NCBI GenBank assembly: GCA_021443045.1
Contig: JABUUT010000021.1
Span: forward strand, 1-15,634
DNA length: 15,634 bases
Direction of reading: 5' to 3'
Source: Fibrobacteraceae bacterium
GTDB taxonomy: Bacteria; Fibrobacterota; Fibrobacteria; Fibrobacterales; Fibrobacteraceae
Numbering within the stretch: the first letter of the stretch is position 1; each line of letters begins with the position of its first letter. Positions 1-6,391 of this stretch are shown one piece after another. The notes below the pieces were generated by a model. It saw nothing but the letters and a program-made list of their open reading frames with translations, did not search any database and had not been told where the DNA came from. The position numbers and the translations under genes were made by a program.

Positions 1-98
1 TTCTCGATCCAGTCATCCACCGTTATGGCGGGAGCCTTGTATCGCTCCACATGACGGATAGGCACCAACCTGAGGTGAAAAAATTGCACCTCAACGGC
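1..98 (-). CDS. Possible 5' end of an unidentified gene cut by the left edge
   Basis: Reading leftward on the minus strand, a frame stays open from just after an in-frame TAG (99-101) to the window edge. The likeliest start is GTG at 87-89, giving about 29 residues that end in ...TVDDWIE. A short AGG lies about 8 bases before that GTG. The composition looks protein-like but I recognise no family. It would lie about 48 bases downstream of the AAA ATPase gene on the same strand and could share its transcript. The frame also runs through an inverted repeat at 71-93, so chance openness is possible. Confidence 0.3.
71..93. repeat. Inverted repeat / hairpin near left edge
   Basis: TGAGGTG at 71-77 is exactly complementary to CACCTCA at 87-93, with a 9-base A/T-rich loop. 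It lies downstream of the AAA ATPase gene on the minus strand, but no T-run follows the stem in either direction, so it is not a convincing intrinsic terminator. It overlaps the start of the possible partial gene at the left edge. Confidence 0.4.
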
Positions 99-136
99 CT
101 ATTTACTTCACTTTTCCCTTCACAATCCAGCCAAAA

Positions 137-1468
137 TTACTTGCTCTTCATATATCGGCTCAGCAGAAATGCGGTGAAATAGGGAAAAGTGTAAAATTTC
201 CCGTTGAAGCCGATGTTCTTGTTGCAGAATTTGATTCCGTAACGAATATCGGTGTATTGCATTTCATCAATTAATTTGTTCAAAGATTGTGTAGCACCAT
301 CTTGTGCCTTGACTTCAACAGGAATAAGTGAGTCTGAATCGCGAATCAAAAAATCCATTTCCACCGTTGCTTTTTCATTTTTGTAAAAGTAGAGTCCGTA
401 TCCCTGCTTTACCAAGGTTTCCGCTACGACGTTCTCGTAGAGGGCTCCCTTGTAAGTGTTGAAATTTTGGTTGTTACGCAGGTCCTCTTGAACTTGGGTG
501 TCCAGGTTGCCTACAAGAATACCTGTGTCGCCGAAGTAGATGCGGAAATTGTCAGGATTGTAGTTCCCTTTGAGTGGTAGTTCTGGATTTTCCAGGCAAT
601 AGCAAATGTTTATGATGCCTGCGTTTTCCAGCCATTCCTTGGTGCCTGTGTATTCGCGGCTGCGTGCTCCACGAGCAATTTTTGAAATCTGGAATTTCTT
701 GTTTTCGTTGCCGAGGAATACTGGAATTTTTCTGTACACGTTGAGAATTTTGCCCTGGTCAAGGCCCCCAGCATATTTTGTAATGTCTTCTTCGTAATCC
801 AAGTTGATTTGCTGTTGCATTTGCAGAGTTCCGCCAAAGTGGCCCTGCTCCACAAAAGTTCGAACAATGGCCGGCATACCGCCAATAACCATGAAATCCC
901 TAAAATGGGCAGAGTACTCTTCCATTTCTCCGCGAGAAAACGGCCTTAGCTCAAGCATGTGTTGCATCAGGTCTTCCGTGTGTTTTGTGGAGTATCCTTT
1001 CGCCCAAAGAAACTCCTCAAAATCCATGGAGTGCATGGTGTAATCTATTTTATTTCCCACGCTGTTGGACTCAATCTCTTTGTAGCTGAAGCCCATCATG
1101 GAACCAGAACAAATTACATCGAAGCGACCATCTTCCCGAAAAAACTTGAGGGATGTGGCCACATTGGGGCACTCCTGCATTTCGTCAAAGAAAAACAGTG
1201 TCACGCCAGGAATAAATTCTAGACGTGGGTTTCGGATGGATATGGCCTTGATGATGGAGTCCACTTCAAAAGATTCATCAAAAATGGATTTGTACTGCTT
1301 TTGCTCAACAAAGTTTATTTCGATGAAATTCTTGTAGTTTGCCTTAGAAAAATGACGGATGCACTCGGTTTTACCAATCTGTCGGGCTCCCTTAACAATG
1401 AGAGGCATTCTGTGGGGCGACTTTTTCCATTTTTCAAGGAAATCTTCCATTTTTCGCCTTAAATACAT
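137..1468 (-). CDS. AAA-family ATPase with C-terminal DUF4143 (PD-(D/E)XK-like) domain
   Basis: 443 residues, the usual size for this family. The N-terminal P-loop ATPase shows a Walker A (GARQIGKT, residues 27-34), a Walker B (VTLFFFDEMQ, 89-98, with D95 and E96) and a sensor-like CSGSMMG at 120-126. The C-terminal half is the DUF4143 part, with E345/E350, EMD at 370-372 and EVK at 385-387 arranged like a restriction-nuclease-fold core; whether it cuts DNA is unknown. These cytoplasmic proteins are common, often multi-copy, and have no settled function. ATG at 1466-1468 is favoured over the internal ATG six codons later because AAAGGAGGT ends about 5 bases upstream, a near-perfect ribosome site lying inside the palindrome CCTTTTAAAAGG (1477-1488). 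The gene stands alone behind an unusual repeat array (1493-1568). Confidence 0.92.
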   Translation of the reverse strand: MYLRRKMEDFLEKWKKSPHRMPLIVKGARQIGKTECIRHFSKANYKNFIEINFVEQKQYKSIFDESFEVDSIIKAISIRNPRLEFIPGVTLFFFDEMQECPNVATSLKFFREDGRFDVICSGSMMGFSYKEIESNSVGNKIDYTMHSMDFEEFLWAKGYSTKHTEDLMQHMLELRPFSRGEMEEYSAHFRDFMVIGGMPAIVRTFVEQGHFGGTLQMQQQINLDYEEDITKYAGGLDQGKILNVYRKIPVFLGNENKKFQISKIARGARSREYTGTKEWLENAGIINICYCLENPELPLKGNYNPDNFRIYFGDTGILVGNLDTQVQEDLRNNQNFNTYKGALYENVVAETLVKQGYGLYFYKNEKATVEMDFLIRDSDSLIPVEVKAQDGATQSLNKLIDEMQYTDIRYGIKFCNKNIGFNGKFYTFPYFTAFLLSRYMKSK

Positions 1469-1492
1469 AAAAACCTCCTTTTAAAAGGAAAA

Positions 1493-1568
1493 TCACAAAA
1501 TTCCTTATAAATATAAATCTTTAGTCACAAAATTCCAAATATAATATGAGCCTATTCCACAAAATTCT
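1493..1568. repeat. Three 12-bp direct repeats at a 32-bp period, upstream of the AAA ATPase gene
   Basis: TCACAAAATTCC occurs at 1493-1504 and again, identical, at 1525-1536; CCACAAAATTCT (10 of 12 matching) follows at 1557-1568. The starts are exactly 32 bp apart, about three helical turns, so all copies face the same side of DNA. The 20-bp stretches between them differ from each other. The first copy is 25 bases from the AAA ATPase start. A weak fourth match (7 of 12) falls in register at 1589-1600. Position and phasing suggest an operator for a protein binding cooperatively, or repeated promoter elements (TTTTGTG on the minus strand). Confidence 0.6.
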
Positions 1569-1641
1569 AAACCGTATGTACTTTTTCTGCTCAAAGGTAC
1601 CCTTTAGGTCGGAAAAACGGGCTTATGAAGGAATTTAGCCG

Positions 1642-2199
1642 TCAGGAAAATCTTTCAGGATGTTCTGCCATTTCATCCAGCTGAATTCTGTGTAGCACCA
1701 CATGGCCCTGGGCTAGACTTTCTTGCACATCAACAAGGCGTTGGTTTAAGGAACCACGAAATTCCAAATCCAAGGACCGCTGTGCCATAATAAAGGGACC
1801 ATCCACCAATAAATCGGTAAAAGACAGAAGTTCCAAAAATTCCGGTTTTTCGGGAACCAGTTCCATCATGTGTTCATAAGTGTAGCCTGTATAAACCACT
1901 AGGTTCATTCCCCGTTCCTTAATTTCTCGAGCCAATGGCACCAGTTCTTTTGCCTGGCACATGGGGTCTCCACCAGAGAAAGTTACGCCATCAAGCATGG
2001 GGTTTTCTGATATCATGTCGAGAATTTCCGTTAAGGAAATAAAGTGGCCCCCATCAAAACTGTGAGTTTGGGGATTTTGGCAACCAGGGCAATTGTGGTG
2101 ACACCCCTGTGTAAATATGGCAAATCGAATGCCGGGGCCATCAACAAAAGATTCGGCCACTATTCCGGCAATGCGGAGTTTTGTTTTTTCCAATTCCAT
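1642..2199 (-). CDS. nrdG: Anaerobic ribonucleotide reductase activating enzyme (radical SAM)
   Basis: 185 residues, slightly longer than the usual NrdG length of about 155-175. The radical-SAM cluster motif CX3CX2C is at C33, C37 and C40 (CHHNCPGC). SGGDP at 75-79 fits the SAM-binding GGE region, and DLLVDGPFI (about 129-137) and FRGSLNQRLVDV (about 147-158) are typical of NrdG. The enzyme uses a [4Fe-4S] cluster and S-adenosylmethionine to place a glycyl radical on NrdD under anaerobic conditions. No good ribosome site precedes ATG 2197-2199; the leader is A/T-rich, so translation may be weak or start elsewhere nearby. The target glycine here appears to be on the small protein encoded at 2342-2503, not on the large NrdD chain. 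A terminator-like hairpin separates this gene from the two upstream nrd genes. Confidence 0.95.
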   Translation of the reverse strand: MELEKTKLRIAGIVAESFVDGPGIRFAIFTQGCHHNCPGCQNPQTHSFDGGHFISLTEILDMISENPMLDGVTFSGGDPMCQAKELVPLAREIKERGMNLVVYTGYTYEHMMELVPEKPEFLELLSFTDLLVDGPFIMAQRSLDLEFRGSLNQRLVDVQESLAQGHVVLHRIQLDEMAEHPERFS

Positions 2200-2223
2200 T
2201 TTTTCAAAAAAATTAAGTTGTAC

Positions 2224-2266
2224 AAAAAAAGGGCACCTCTAAAAATTTCTTTGGTTAGAGGAACCC
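2224..2266 (-). terminator. Intrinsic terminator or attenuator between the glycyl-radical gene and nrdG
   Basis: On the minus strand GGG-TT-CCTCTAA pairs with TTAGAGG-TG-CCC across a 12-base loop, followed directly by seven T (complement of 2224-2230). In plus coordinates the arms are 2231-2242 and 2255-2266. It points the same way as the nrd genes and ends about 25 bases before the nrdG start. It could end the nrdD message, with leakage or a separate promoter supplying nrdG, or act as a regulated attenuator. Confidence 0.7.
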
Positions 2267-2272
2267 AAAAGA

Positions 2273-2300
2273 ACTGTAAAGTTCCTGGGAACCTTACAGT
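2273..2300 (-). other. RNA hairpin just upstream of the nrdG-proximal terminator
   Basis: ACTGTAA (2273-2279) pairs with TTACAGT (2294-2300) and GTTC (2281-2284) with GAAC (2289-2292), with one A/C mismatch and a 4-base loop CTGG. No T-run follows. In the minus-strand RNA its 3' arm contains AGGAAC, which could instead pair with GTTCCT in the 5' arm of the following terminator, so the two structures may exclude each other. A third, weaker stem (2306-2311 with 2322-2327) lies between it and the preceding gene. Confidence 0.5.
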
Positions 2301-2341
2301 CATAGAAAACCGGGCATCACTGGTTTTTTAGATGAGGAGTA

Positions 2342-2503
2342 TTAGTCTCCGCAGCTTTCGCAGCTATGCTTTACACGGTCATTCACTTCAGCACGCTTGC
2401 CGTTATTGAAACGGTCGATTGTACCAACCAAATAACCGGTAATGCGACGGATGCGTTCAAAGCCAGCGCCTTCACCATAAGTTTTCATTTCTTTTTCGGA
2501 CAT
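2342..2503 (-). CDS. Small glycyl-radical protein: detached C-terminal segment of anaerobic ribonucleotide reductase
   Basis: 53 codons, translated by hand from ATG 2501-2503 to TAA 2342-2344. The middle reads FERIRRITGYLVGTIDRF, followed by GKRAEVNDRVKH. This matches the glycyl-radical loop at the very C-terminus of ordinary NrdD (R-x-x-G-Y); Gly23 is the expected radical site. The protein ends in CESCGD, a CxxC pair (C48, C51). Its start is supported by AAGGAGA with 7-8 bases of spacing. It lies 21 bases after the nrdD stop and in the same frame, but two in-frame TAA codons separate them, so it is made as a separate polypeptide unless stops are read through. The large NrdD chain has no such motif, so this is most likely an essential second subunit rather than a spare copy like GrcA/YfiD of pyruvate formate-lyase. 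Confidence 0.85.
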   Translation of the reverse strand: MSEKEMKTYGEGAGFERIRRITGYLVGTIDRFNNGKRAEVNDRVKHSCESCGD

Positions 2504-2524
2504 TTTTTTATCTCCTTATATTGA

Positions 2525-4855
2525 TTAACGTAAACCGCGGAATGCAGGCATTCCTGGGTATTTTTTTCTTAGTTCACTAATTTTTTCTGCAGAAATCGAG
2601 TGGCCTTCGCTGCGACCACAACGGGGGCAGCAATCGCCAATAACGCCAACGAAGCCACAAATAGGATCGCGGTCTACAGGGTGGTTGATGGAGCCGTAAC
2701 CGACCCCAGATTTTGCCATTGCCTGAACAATTTTTTCAAATGCGTCCAGGTTCTTGCTTGGGTCACCATCTAATTCCACATAGCTAATGTGGCCAGCATT
2801 GGTAAGAGCATGGTAGGGGGCTTCCAAGGAAATTTTCTTGAAAGCGTTGATTTTGTAGTATACAGGAACATGGAAAGAGTTGGTATAGTAATCCTTGTCG
2901 GTAACACCGGGGATTTCGCCAAATCTCTTTTTGTCCATGCGAACAAAGCGGCCAGACAAGCCTTCGGCGGGGGTTGCCAAAAGGGAGAAATTGAGCCCAA
3001 GACGCTTGGATTCGCTATCGCAGAATTCACGCATGTGCTTGATGATTTCAAGGCCCAGCTTTTGAGACTCTTCGGATTCGCCATGGTGCTTGCCAGTGAG
3101 GCAAATCAACGTTTCTGCAAGACCGATAAAGCCGATGGAAAGAGTTCCATGCTTGATGACTTCGCGCACTTCATCTTCCCAGCCCAGTTTTTCGGAGTCT
3201 ATCCACACACCCTGCCCCATGAGGAAGGGGTAGTTCTTAACGCGGCGGCGGGCCTGCACTTCGTAACGTTCCATTAGCTGGTCGCTTACCAGTTGCATCA
3301 TGCGGTCCAGTTCCTTGAAGAACAAATCCTTGGACTTCATCTTGATGGCGATGCGTGGAAGGTTGATGGAAGTAAAGCTCAAGTTTCCACGACCGAAGGT
3401 GATTTCGCGGGAAGGGTCATAGACGTTACCAATAACGCGAGTACGGCAACCCATGTAGGCAATTTCAGTTTCTGGACGACCTGGTTTGTAGTATTGCAAG
3501 TTGTAGGGAGCATCGAGGAAGCTGAAATTTGGGAACAAGCGCTTGGCGCTTACACGGCAAGCAAGCTTGAACAAGTCGTAGTTGGGGTCGCCTTCCTTAA
3601 GGTTAATGCCATCTTTGACACGGAAAATTTGGATAGGGAAAATTGCGGTTTCGCCACCACCCAAACCTTCTTCTGTGGTGAGGAGAAGGTTGCGCATAAC
3701 CATACGGGCTTCGGGTTCAGTACATGTGCCATAGTTGATGCTGGAGAACGGGGTTTGGGCACCAGCGCGGCTGTGCATGCTGTTCAAGTTATGCACAAAC
3801 GCTTCCATAGCCTGGAAAGAAGCCTTGTCGGTTTCTTCGTAGGCTTGCTTTTCGGCAAACTTTTGAGCCTTGGCAACAGAATCGGCACTGTAGGTTTTAG
3901 CCAGTTCCTTGGCTTCGGCTTCCACAAACTTTGCATTGGGAACCAAAGTGGCAGTAAGCCCCAACTGTGCCATTTCTTCATGAAGCTTCTTAATAACAGG
4001 GCGAATAGCTTCTTCGTCTAGGCCTTCCAAAATGATAAAAGCCTTGATTAAGTTATCGGTATATCGTTTGCGGTAGGTAATGCGAACGCCATCGGCCATA
4101 GCATAGTCGAAGTTTGGAATGGACTGGCCACCATGCTGGTCATTCTGGTTACTTTGTATGGCAATGGCAGCCAAAGCAGCGTAACTGCGAATGTCTTTAG
4201 GGGCGCGAAGGTGACCATGGCCTGTGTTAAAGCCGTTTTTGAAAAGCTTCTGCAAGTCGGTCTGGCAGCATGTCATGGTAAGGGAGTAAAAGTCCAAATC
4301 GTGAATGTGGATATCACCCTCGGCATGAGCACGGCTGTGTTCCGGCTTGAGCATCATCATGGTGTAAAAATGCTTGGCACTTTCGGAACCATACTTGAGC
4401 ATGGTACCCATAGCTGTGTCACCATCGATATTGGCATTTTCACGCTTAATATCGGATTCCTTGGCGGAACTGTAGGTGATGTCTTTGAGGGTATGCATCA
4501 AGCGGGTGTTCACTTCACGAATGCGGGTCCGTTCGGCACGGTACAGAATGTAGCTTTTGGCTGTTTCTGCGTATCCGCCATCAGTGAGAGCCTTTTCTAC
4601 GGCATCCTGAATTTCTTCAATGTCTGGTTTGCTTTTGCCGGCGGCTTCCAGGTTTCCTACGGCATTTGCAGCGACTTCAAGGGCGGTGCTGCTGAGAACG
4701 TCATCATTTCCCAACAAACTAAGTTGAGACTGTCCAGCCTTGATTTTTTCGTTTAATTCCCCCGAAGCGCGAAATGCCTTAGATACGGCATCGGCAATCT
4801 TTTCAATGTTAAACGGCATTTCGCGGCCGTCGCGTTTCTTTACGGTGACTATCAT
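2525..4855 (-). CDS. nrdD: Anaerobic ribonucleoside-triphosphate reductase, large chain lacking the glycyl-radical loop
   Basis: 776 residues from ATG 4853-4855. A TTG directly before it would add one residue, but AAGGAA fits the ATG spacing better. An N-terminal ATP-cone (about 1-100, starting VKKRDGREMPFNIEK) senses ATP/dATP. The catalytic barrel follows, with TCCQTD (about 195-200), SSINYG (about 371-376) and MGCRTR (about 468-473), whose Cys is the likely finger-loop thiyl-radical residue. The C-terminus has cysteines near 733, 742, 743 and 746 (ICG...CCPRCG), probably the zinc site, then ends at GMPAFRGLR. The R-x-x-G-Y radical motif that should follow is absent and is encoded by the next small gene. 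The enzyme reduces ribonucleoside triphosphates to deoxy forms without oxygen. The nrdG activase lies downstream; NrdR-like boxes lie upstream. Confidence 0.95.
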   Translation of the reverse strand: MIVTVKKRDGREMPFNIEKIADAVSKAFRASGELNEKIKAGQSQLSLLGNDDVLSSTALEVAANAVGNLEAAGKSKPDIEEIQDAVEKALTDGGYAETAKSYILYRAERTRIREVNTRLMHTLKDITYSSAKESDIKRENANIDGDTAMGTMLKYGSESAKHFYTMMMLKPEHSRAHAEGDIHIHDLDFYSLTMTCCQTDLQKLFKNGFNTGHGHLRAPKDIRSYAALAAIAIQSNQNDQHGGQSIPNFDYAMADGVRITYRKRYTDNLIKAFIILEGLDEEAIRPVIKKLHEEMAQLGLTATLVPNAKFVEAEAKELAKTYSADSVAKAQKFAEKQAYEETDKASFQAMEAFVHNLNSMHSRAGAQTPFSSINYGTCTEPEARMVMRNLLLTTEEGLGGGETAIFPIQIFRVKDGINLKEGDPNYDLFKLACRVSAKRLFPNFSFLDAPYNLQYYKPGRPETEIAYMGCRTRVIGNVYDPSREITFGRGNLSFTSINLPRIAIKMKSKDLFFKELDRMMQLVSDQLMERYEVQARRRVKNYPFLMGQGVWIDSEKLGWEDEVREVIKHGTLSIGFIGLAETLICLTGKHHGESEESQKLGLEIIKHMREFCDSESKRLGLNFSLLATPAEGLSGRFVRMDKKRFGEIPGVTDKDYYTNSFHVPVYYKINAFKKISLEAPYHALTNAGHISYVELDGDPSKNLDAFEKIVQAMAKSGVGYGSINHPVDRDPICGFVGVIGDCCPRCGRSEGHSISAEKISELRKKYPGMPAFRGLR

Positions 4856-4928
4856 CAACCATTCCTTCTATCTAAGCCAACCGCTGGCAAGTTTTTTATT
4901 CAGGTCCGACCAGCGGTAGTGGTCCAAA

Positions 4929-4977
4929 TTACTATATCTTGTGTTCGAGGTGGAGGTACACCCACAAGATGTTGATA
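4929..4977. promoter_or_regulatory. Pair of NrdR-box-like palindromes upstream of nrdD
   Basis: The first site (4929-4944) has core CTATATCTTG, 9 of 10 against the NrdR core CWATATATWG and 13 of 16 against the full box as I recall it. The second (4962-4977) has core CAAGATGTTG, 8 of 10. The starts are 33 bp apart, near the roughly 31-bp spacing of paired NrdR boxes. NrdR is the ATP/dATP-sensing repressor of ribonucleotide reductase genes. The sites also contain the inverted repeat ATCTTGTG (4936-4943) / CACAAGAT (4963-4970), which could instead be divergent promoter elements for nrdD and the oxidoreductase gene. Confidence 0.45.
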
Positions 4978-5042
4978 TATAAGATAATAAAAGAAATGAA
5001 AAAAAGTATTGTATTTTTTTAATTTTTTTTTAATTTGTGGCC

Positions 5043-5585
5043 ATGATCAAATCAATTCTAGCTCTAATTTCCCATCCTGATATCGCTAACTCCGTATTCA
5101 GCAAATACTTACAAAAAACATCCAAAAAAGTTTCATTTTTTTACCCCCACCCCCTTGACAACGAAATTCTGTGGGTTGGTGGTAAACCAAGTTTTGATTT
5201 TGAAAAAGAAAAAGCGCTGCTACAAAATGCCGCAGCCCTAGTTTGGCAATTTCCAATTTACTGGTACAACTGCCCTCCGTCACTCCGTTTGTGGCAGGAT
5301 CAAATTCTAAGCCCCATCGTGTACGGCCCCCACAATTTTTTAAAGGGTAAAAAAGTTCAAGTGGTATTTACGGCTGGTGCCCGAGAATCGGAATATTCAG
5401 CCCAAGGGCTCAACCGCTACACAGTGGAAGAAATGCTTCGCCCCTTTGAGATGACGGCAAACGCCAGTGGACTCCTTTGGCAAAAGCCCCTTGGATTTTT
5501 TGAATGTGGTGGCCAACCCAGTGAAGATAAATTAACAGCAATGGGCGACCAGTACCTGGCAGCCCTGGAAAAACTAATGGAATAG
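5043..5585 (+). CDS. Flavodoxin-fold NAD(P)H-dependent oxidoreductase (quinone reductase-like)
   Basis: 180 residues from ATG 5043; a GTG two codons earlier (5037) is an alternative. Neither has a ribosome site, only a long A/T tract. The order of elements fits the Flavodoxin_2 family (KefF/MdaB/NQO-like): a hydrophobic first strand ending in SHP (ILALISHP), then FPIYWYNCPPSLRLWQD (about 73-89), where this family has its FP-x-YW and W-x-D residues for FMN binding and dimerisation, then a glycine-containing strand (VVFTAGARE). Members are soluble flavoproteins that pass two electrons from NAD(P)H to quinones or similar acceptors. It is divergent from nrdD, sharing a 180-bp region with NrdR-like sites, and convergent with the SIMPL lipoprotein gene, leaving 15 bases between stops and no visible terminator. 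Confidence 0.85.
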   Translation: MIKSILALISHPDIANSVFSKYLQKTSKKVSFFYPHPLDNEILWVGGKPSFDFEKEKALLQNAAALVWQFPIYWYNCPPSLRLWQDQILSPIVYGPHNFLKGKKVQVVFTAGARESEYSAQGLNRYTVEEMLRPFEMTANASGLLWQKPLGFFECGGQPSEDKLTAMGDQYLAALEKLME

Positions 5586-5600
5586 CACTGCTGGGTATCT

Positions 5601-6341
5601 CTACTTTAGTTCAATGCTAAGGCGAACGGTGGCCGAAATTTCTACGGAATCCGCGATGGACGATTCATCGATGCCCCCAGCCACACCATCCATGGAATTA
5701 GCCATTAAAACTTTATAGCGGTGGCCCATGCCACCCATGTTGGTAACCCCCTCGCCTTCACCGCCAATGTACAACACCTGACCCAGTTTGCGACCAGCGC
5801 CAGCAGCATAATGGGAGGCCTTATCCATACCCGATTTTACAGCTTCCTCAATGATAAGGCCTTGGAGGGAATCGGTGTTTTTAAGCGTTGACTGGGTTGG
5901 ATAAATTTCTACATCCGGCTCTGAAGATAAAATTTGGGTAAGCATAGCTGCATCCCTGCGGGAATCGATTTTTATGTCAAAACGCTGGGCGGCTCTGTAT
6001 CCCTTTAAAGTGCGTTTGCCAGAATACCAATTCCATTCCTTGGTAAGGCTCACGCTGTTTTGTTCCACATTGGATTCGTCAATTTCCAAACTTTTAGCCA
6101 CTTCAAATATTTTGGCACGGCGTTCTTCCAGTTTTTTGTATACCTTGTCTTTATCCCCATCGTGGAGTTCCAGGGATAGCCCCACAATAAACTGGTTGGC
6201 CTCAAATTTTTTTGAATTGTATGCCGATAATTCTATTTTGGCAGTGGCCATGGAATCGGCTGTTACATAGGTGTTGTTTTCACAGGCCGAAAGGCCCAGG
6301 ACTGCGGCTAACGCAACTCCAGCAACAATAAATTTTTTCAT
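5601..6341 (-). CDS. SIMPL-domain (DUF541) lipoprotein
   Basis: 246 residues. The N-terminus is a lipoprotein signal: MKKF, a hydrophobic stretch and the lipobox LSAC with Cys at residue 20, so it is probably anchored in the outer or inner membrane facing the periplasm. The rest matches the SIMPL/DUF541 (YggE-like) pattern: a repeated alpha/beta fold starting ATAKIELSAYN, a helical VYKKLEERRAKIFEVAKSL segment, GYRAAQRFDIKI, and a C-terminal beta part ending VEISATVRLSIELK. The family is linked to stress tolerance, but its biochemical role is unsettled. AAGG lies 5 bases before the ATG. It is the last gene of the minus-strand cluster, 50 bases after the symporter, with no clear terminator between them. 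Confidence 0.85.
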   Translation of the reverse strand: MKKFIVAGVALAAVLGLSACENNTYVTADSMATAKIELSAYNSKKFEANQFIVGLSLELHDGDKDKVYKKLEERRAKIFEVAKSLEIDESNVEQNSVSLTKEWNWYSGKRTLKGYRAAQRFDIKIDSRRDAAMLTQILSSEPDVEIYPTQSTLKNTDSLQGLIIEEAVKSGMDKASHYAAGAGRKLGQVLYIGGEGEGVTNMGGMGHRYKVLMANSMDGVAGGIDESSIADSVEISATVRLSIELK

Positions 6342-6391
6342 AGGGACCTTCTTTTTTAGAGGCTCTTTTTAGGGCACCTTTAGTAATCTAT

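Noticed and set aside
1493..1568. Repeat-spacer periodicity suggesting a CRISPR array
   Set aside because: The repeats are only 12 bp with 20-bp spacers and three copies, with no cas genes nearby; they fit an operator or promoter array better.
1593..1605. AAAGGTACCCTTT as a terminator for nrdG
   Set aside because: The stem would be 5 bp with no T-run following on the minus strand; no convincing terminator was found after nrdG.
2504..2530. The nrdD split explained as a single frameshift or sequencing error
   Set aside because: The two genes are already in the same frame; two in-frame TAA codons and a good ribosome site lie between them, so a single indel or substitution would not restore one continuous gene.
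3293..4021. Long plus-strand open frame (242 codons) inside nrdD
   Set aside because: It is antisense to a clearly conserved enzyme, has no family resemblance or ribosome site, and reflects codon bias of nrdD. The same holds for the frames at 2789-3277 and 4133-4756.
4856..4858. TTG as the nrdD start
   Set aside because: The adjacent ATG (4853-4855) is better spaced from AAGGAA and is the more usual start codon.
6342..6391. Terminator between the symporter and SIMPL lipoprotein genes
   Set aside because: The AGGG..ACCTT motifs there are direct rather than inverted copies, and there is no stem followed by T residues on the minus strand.
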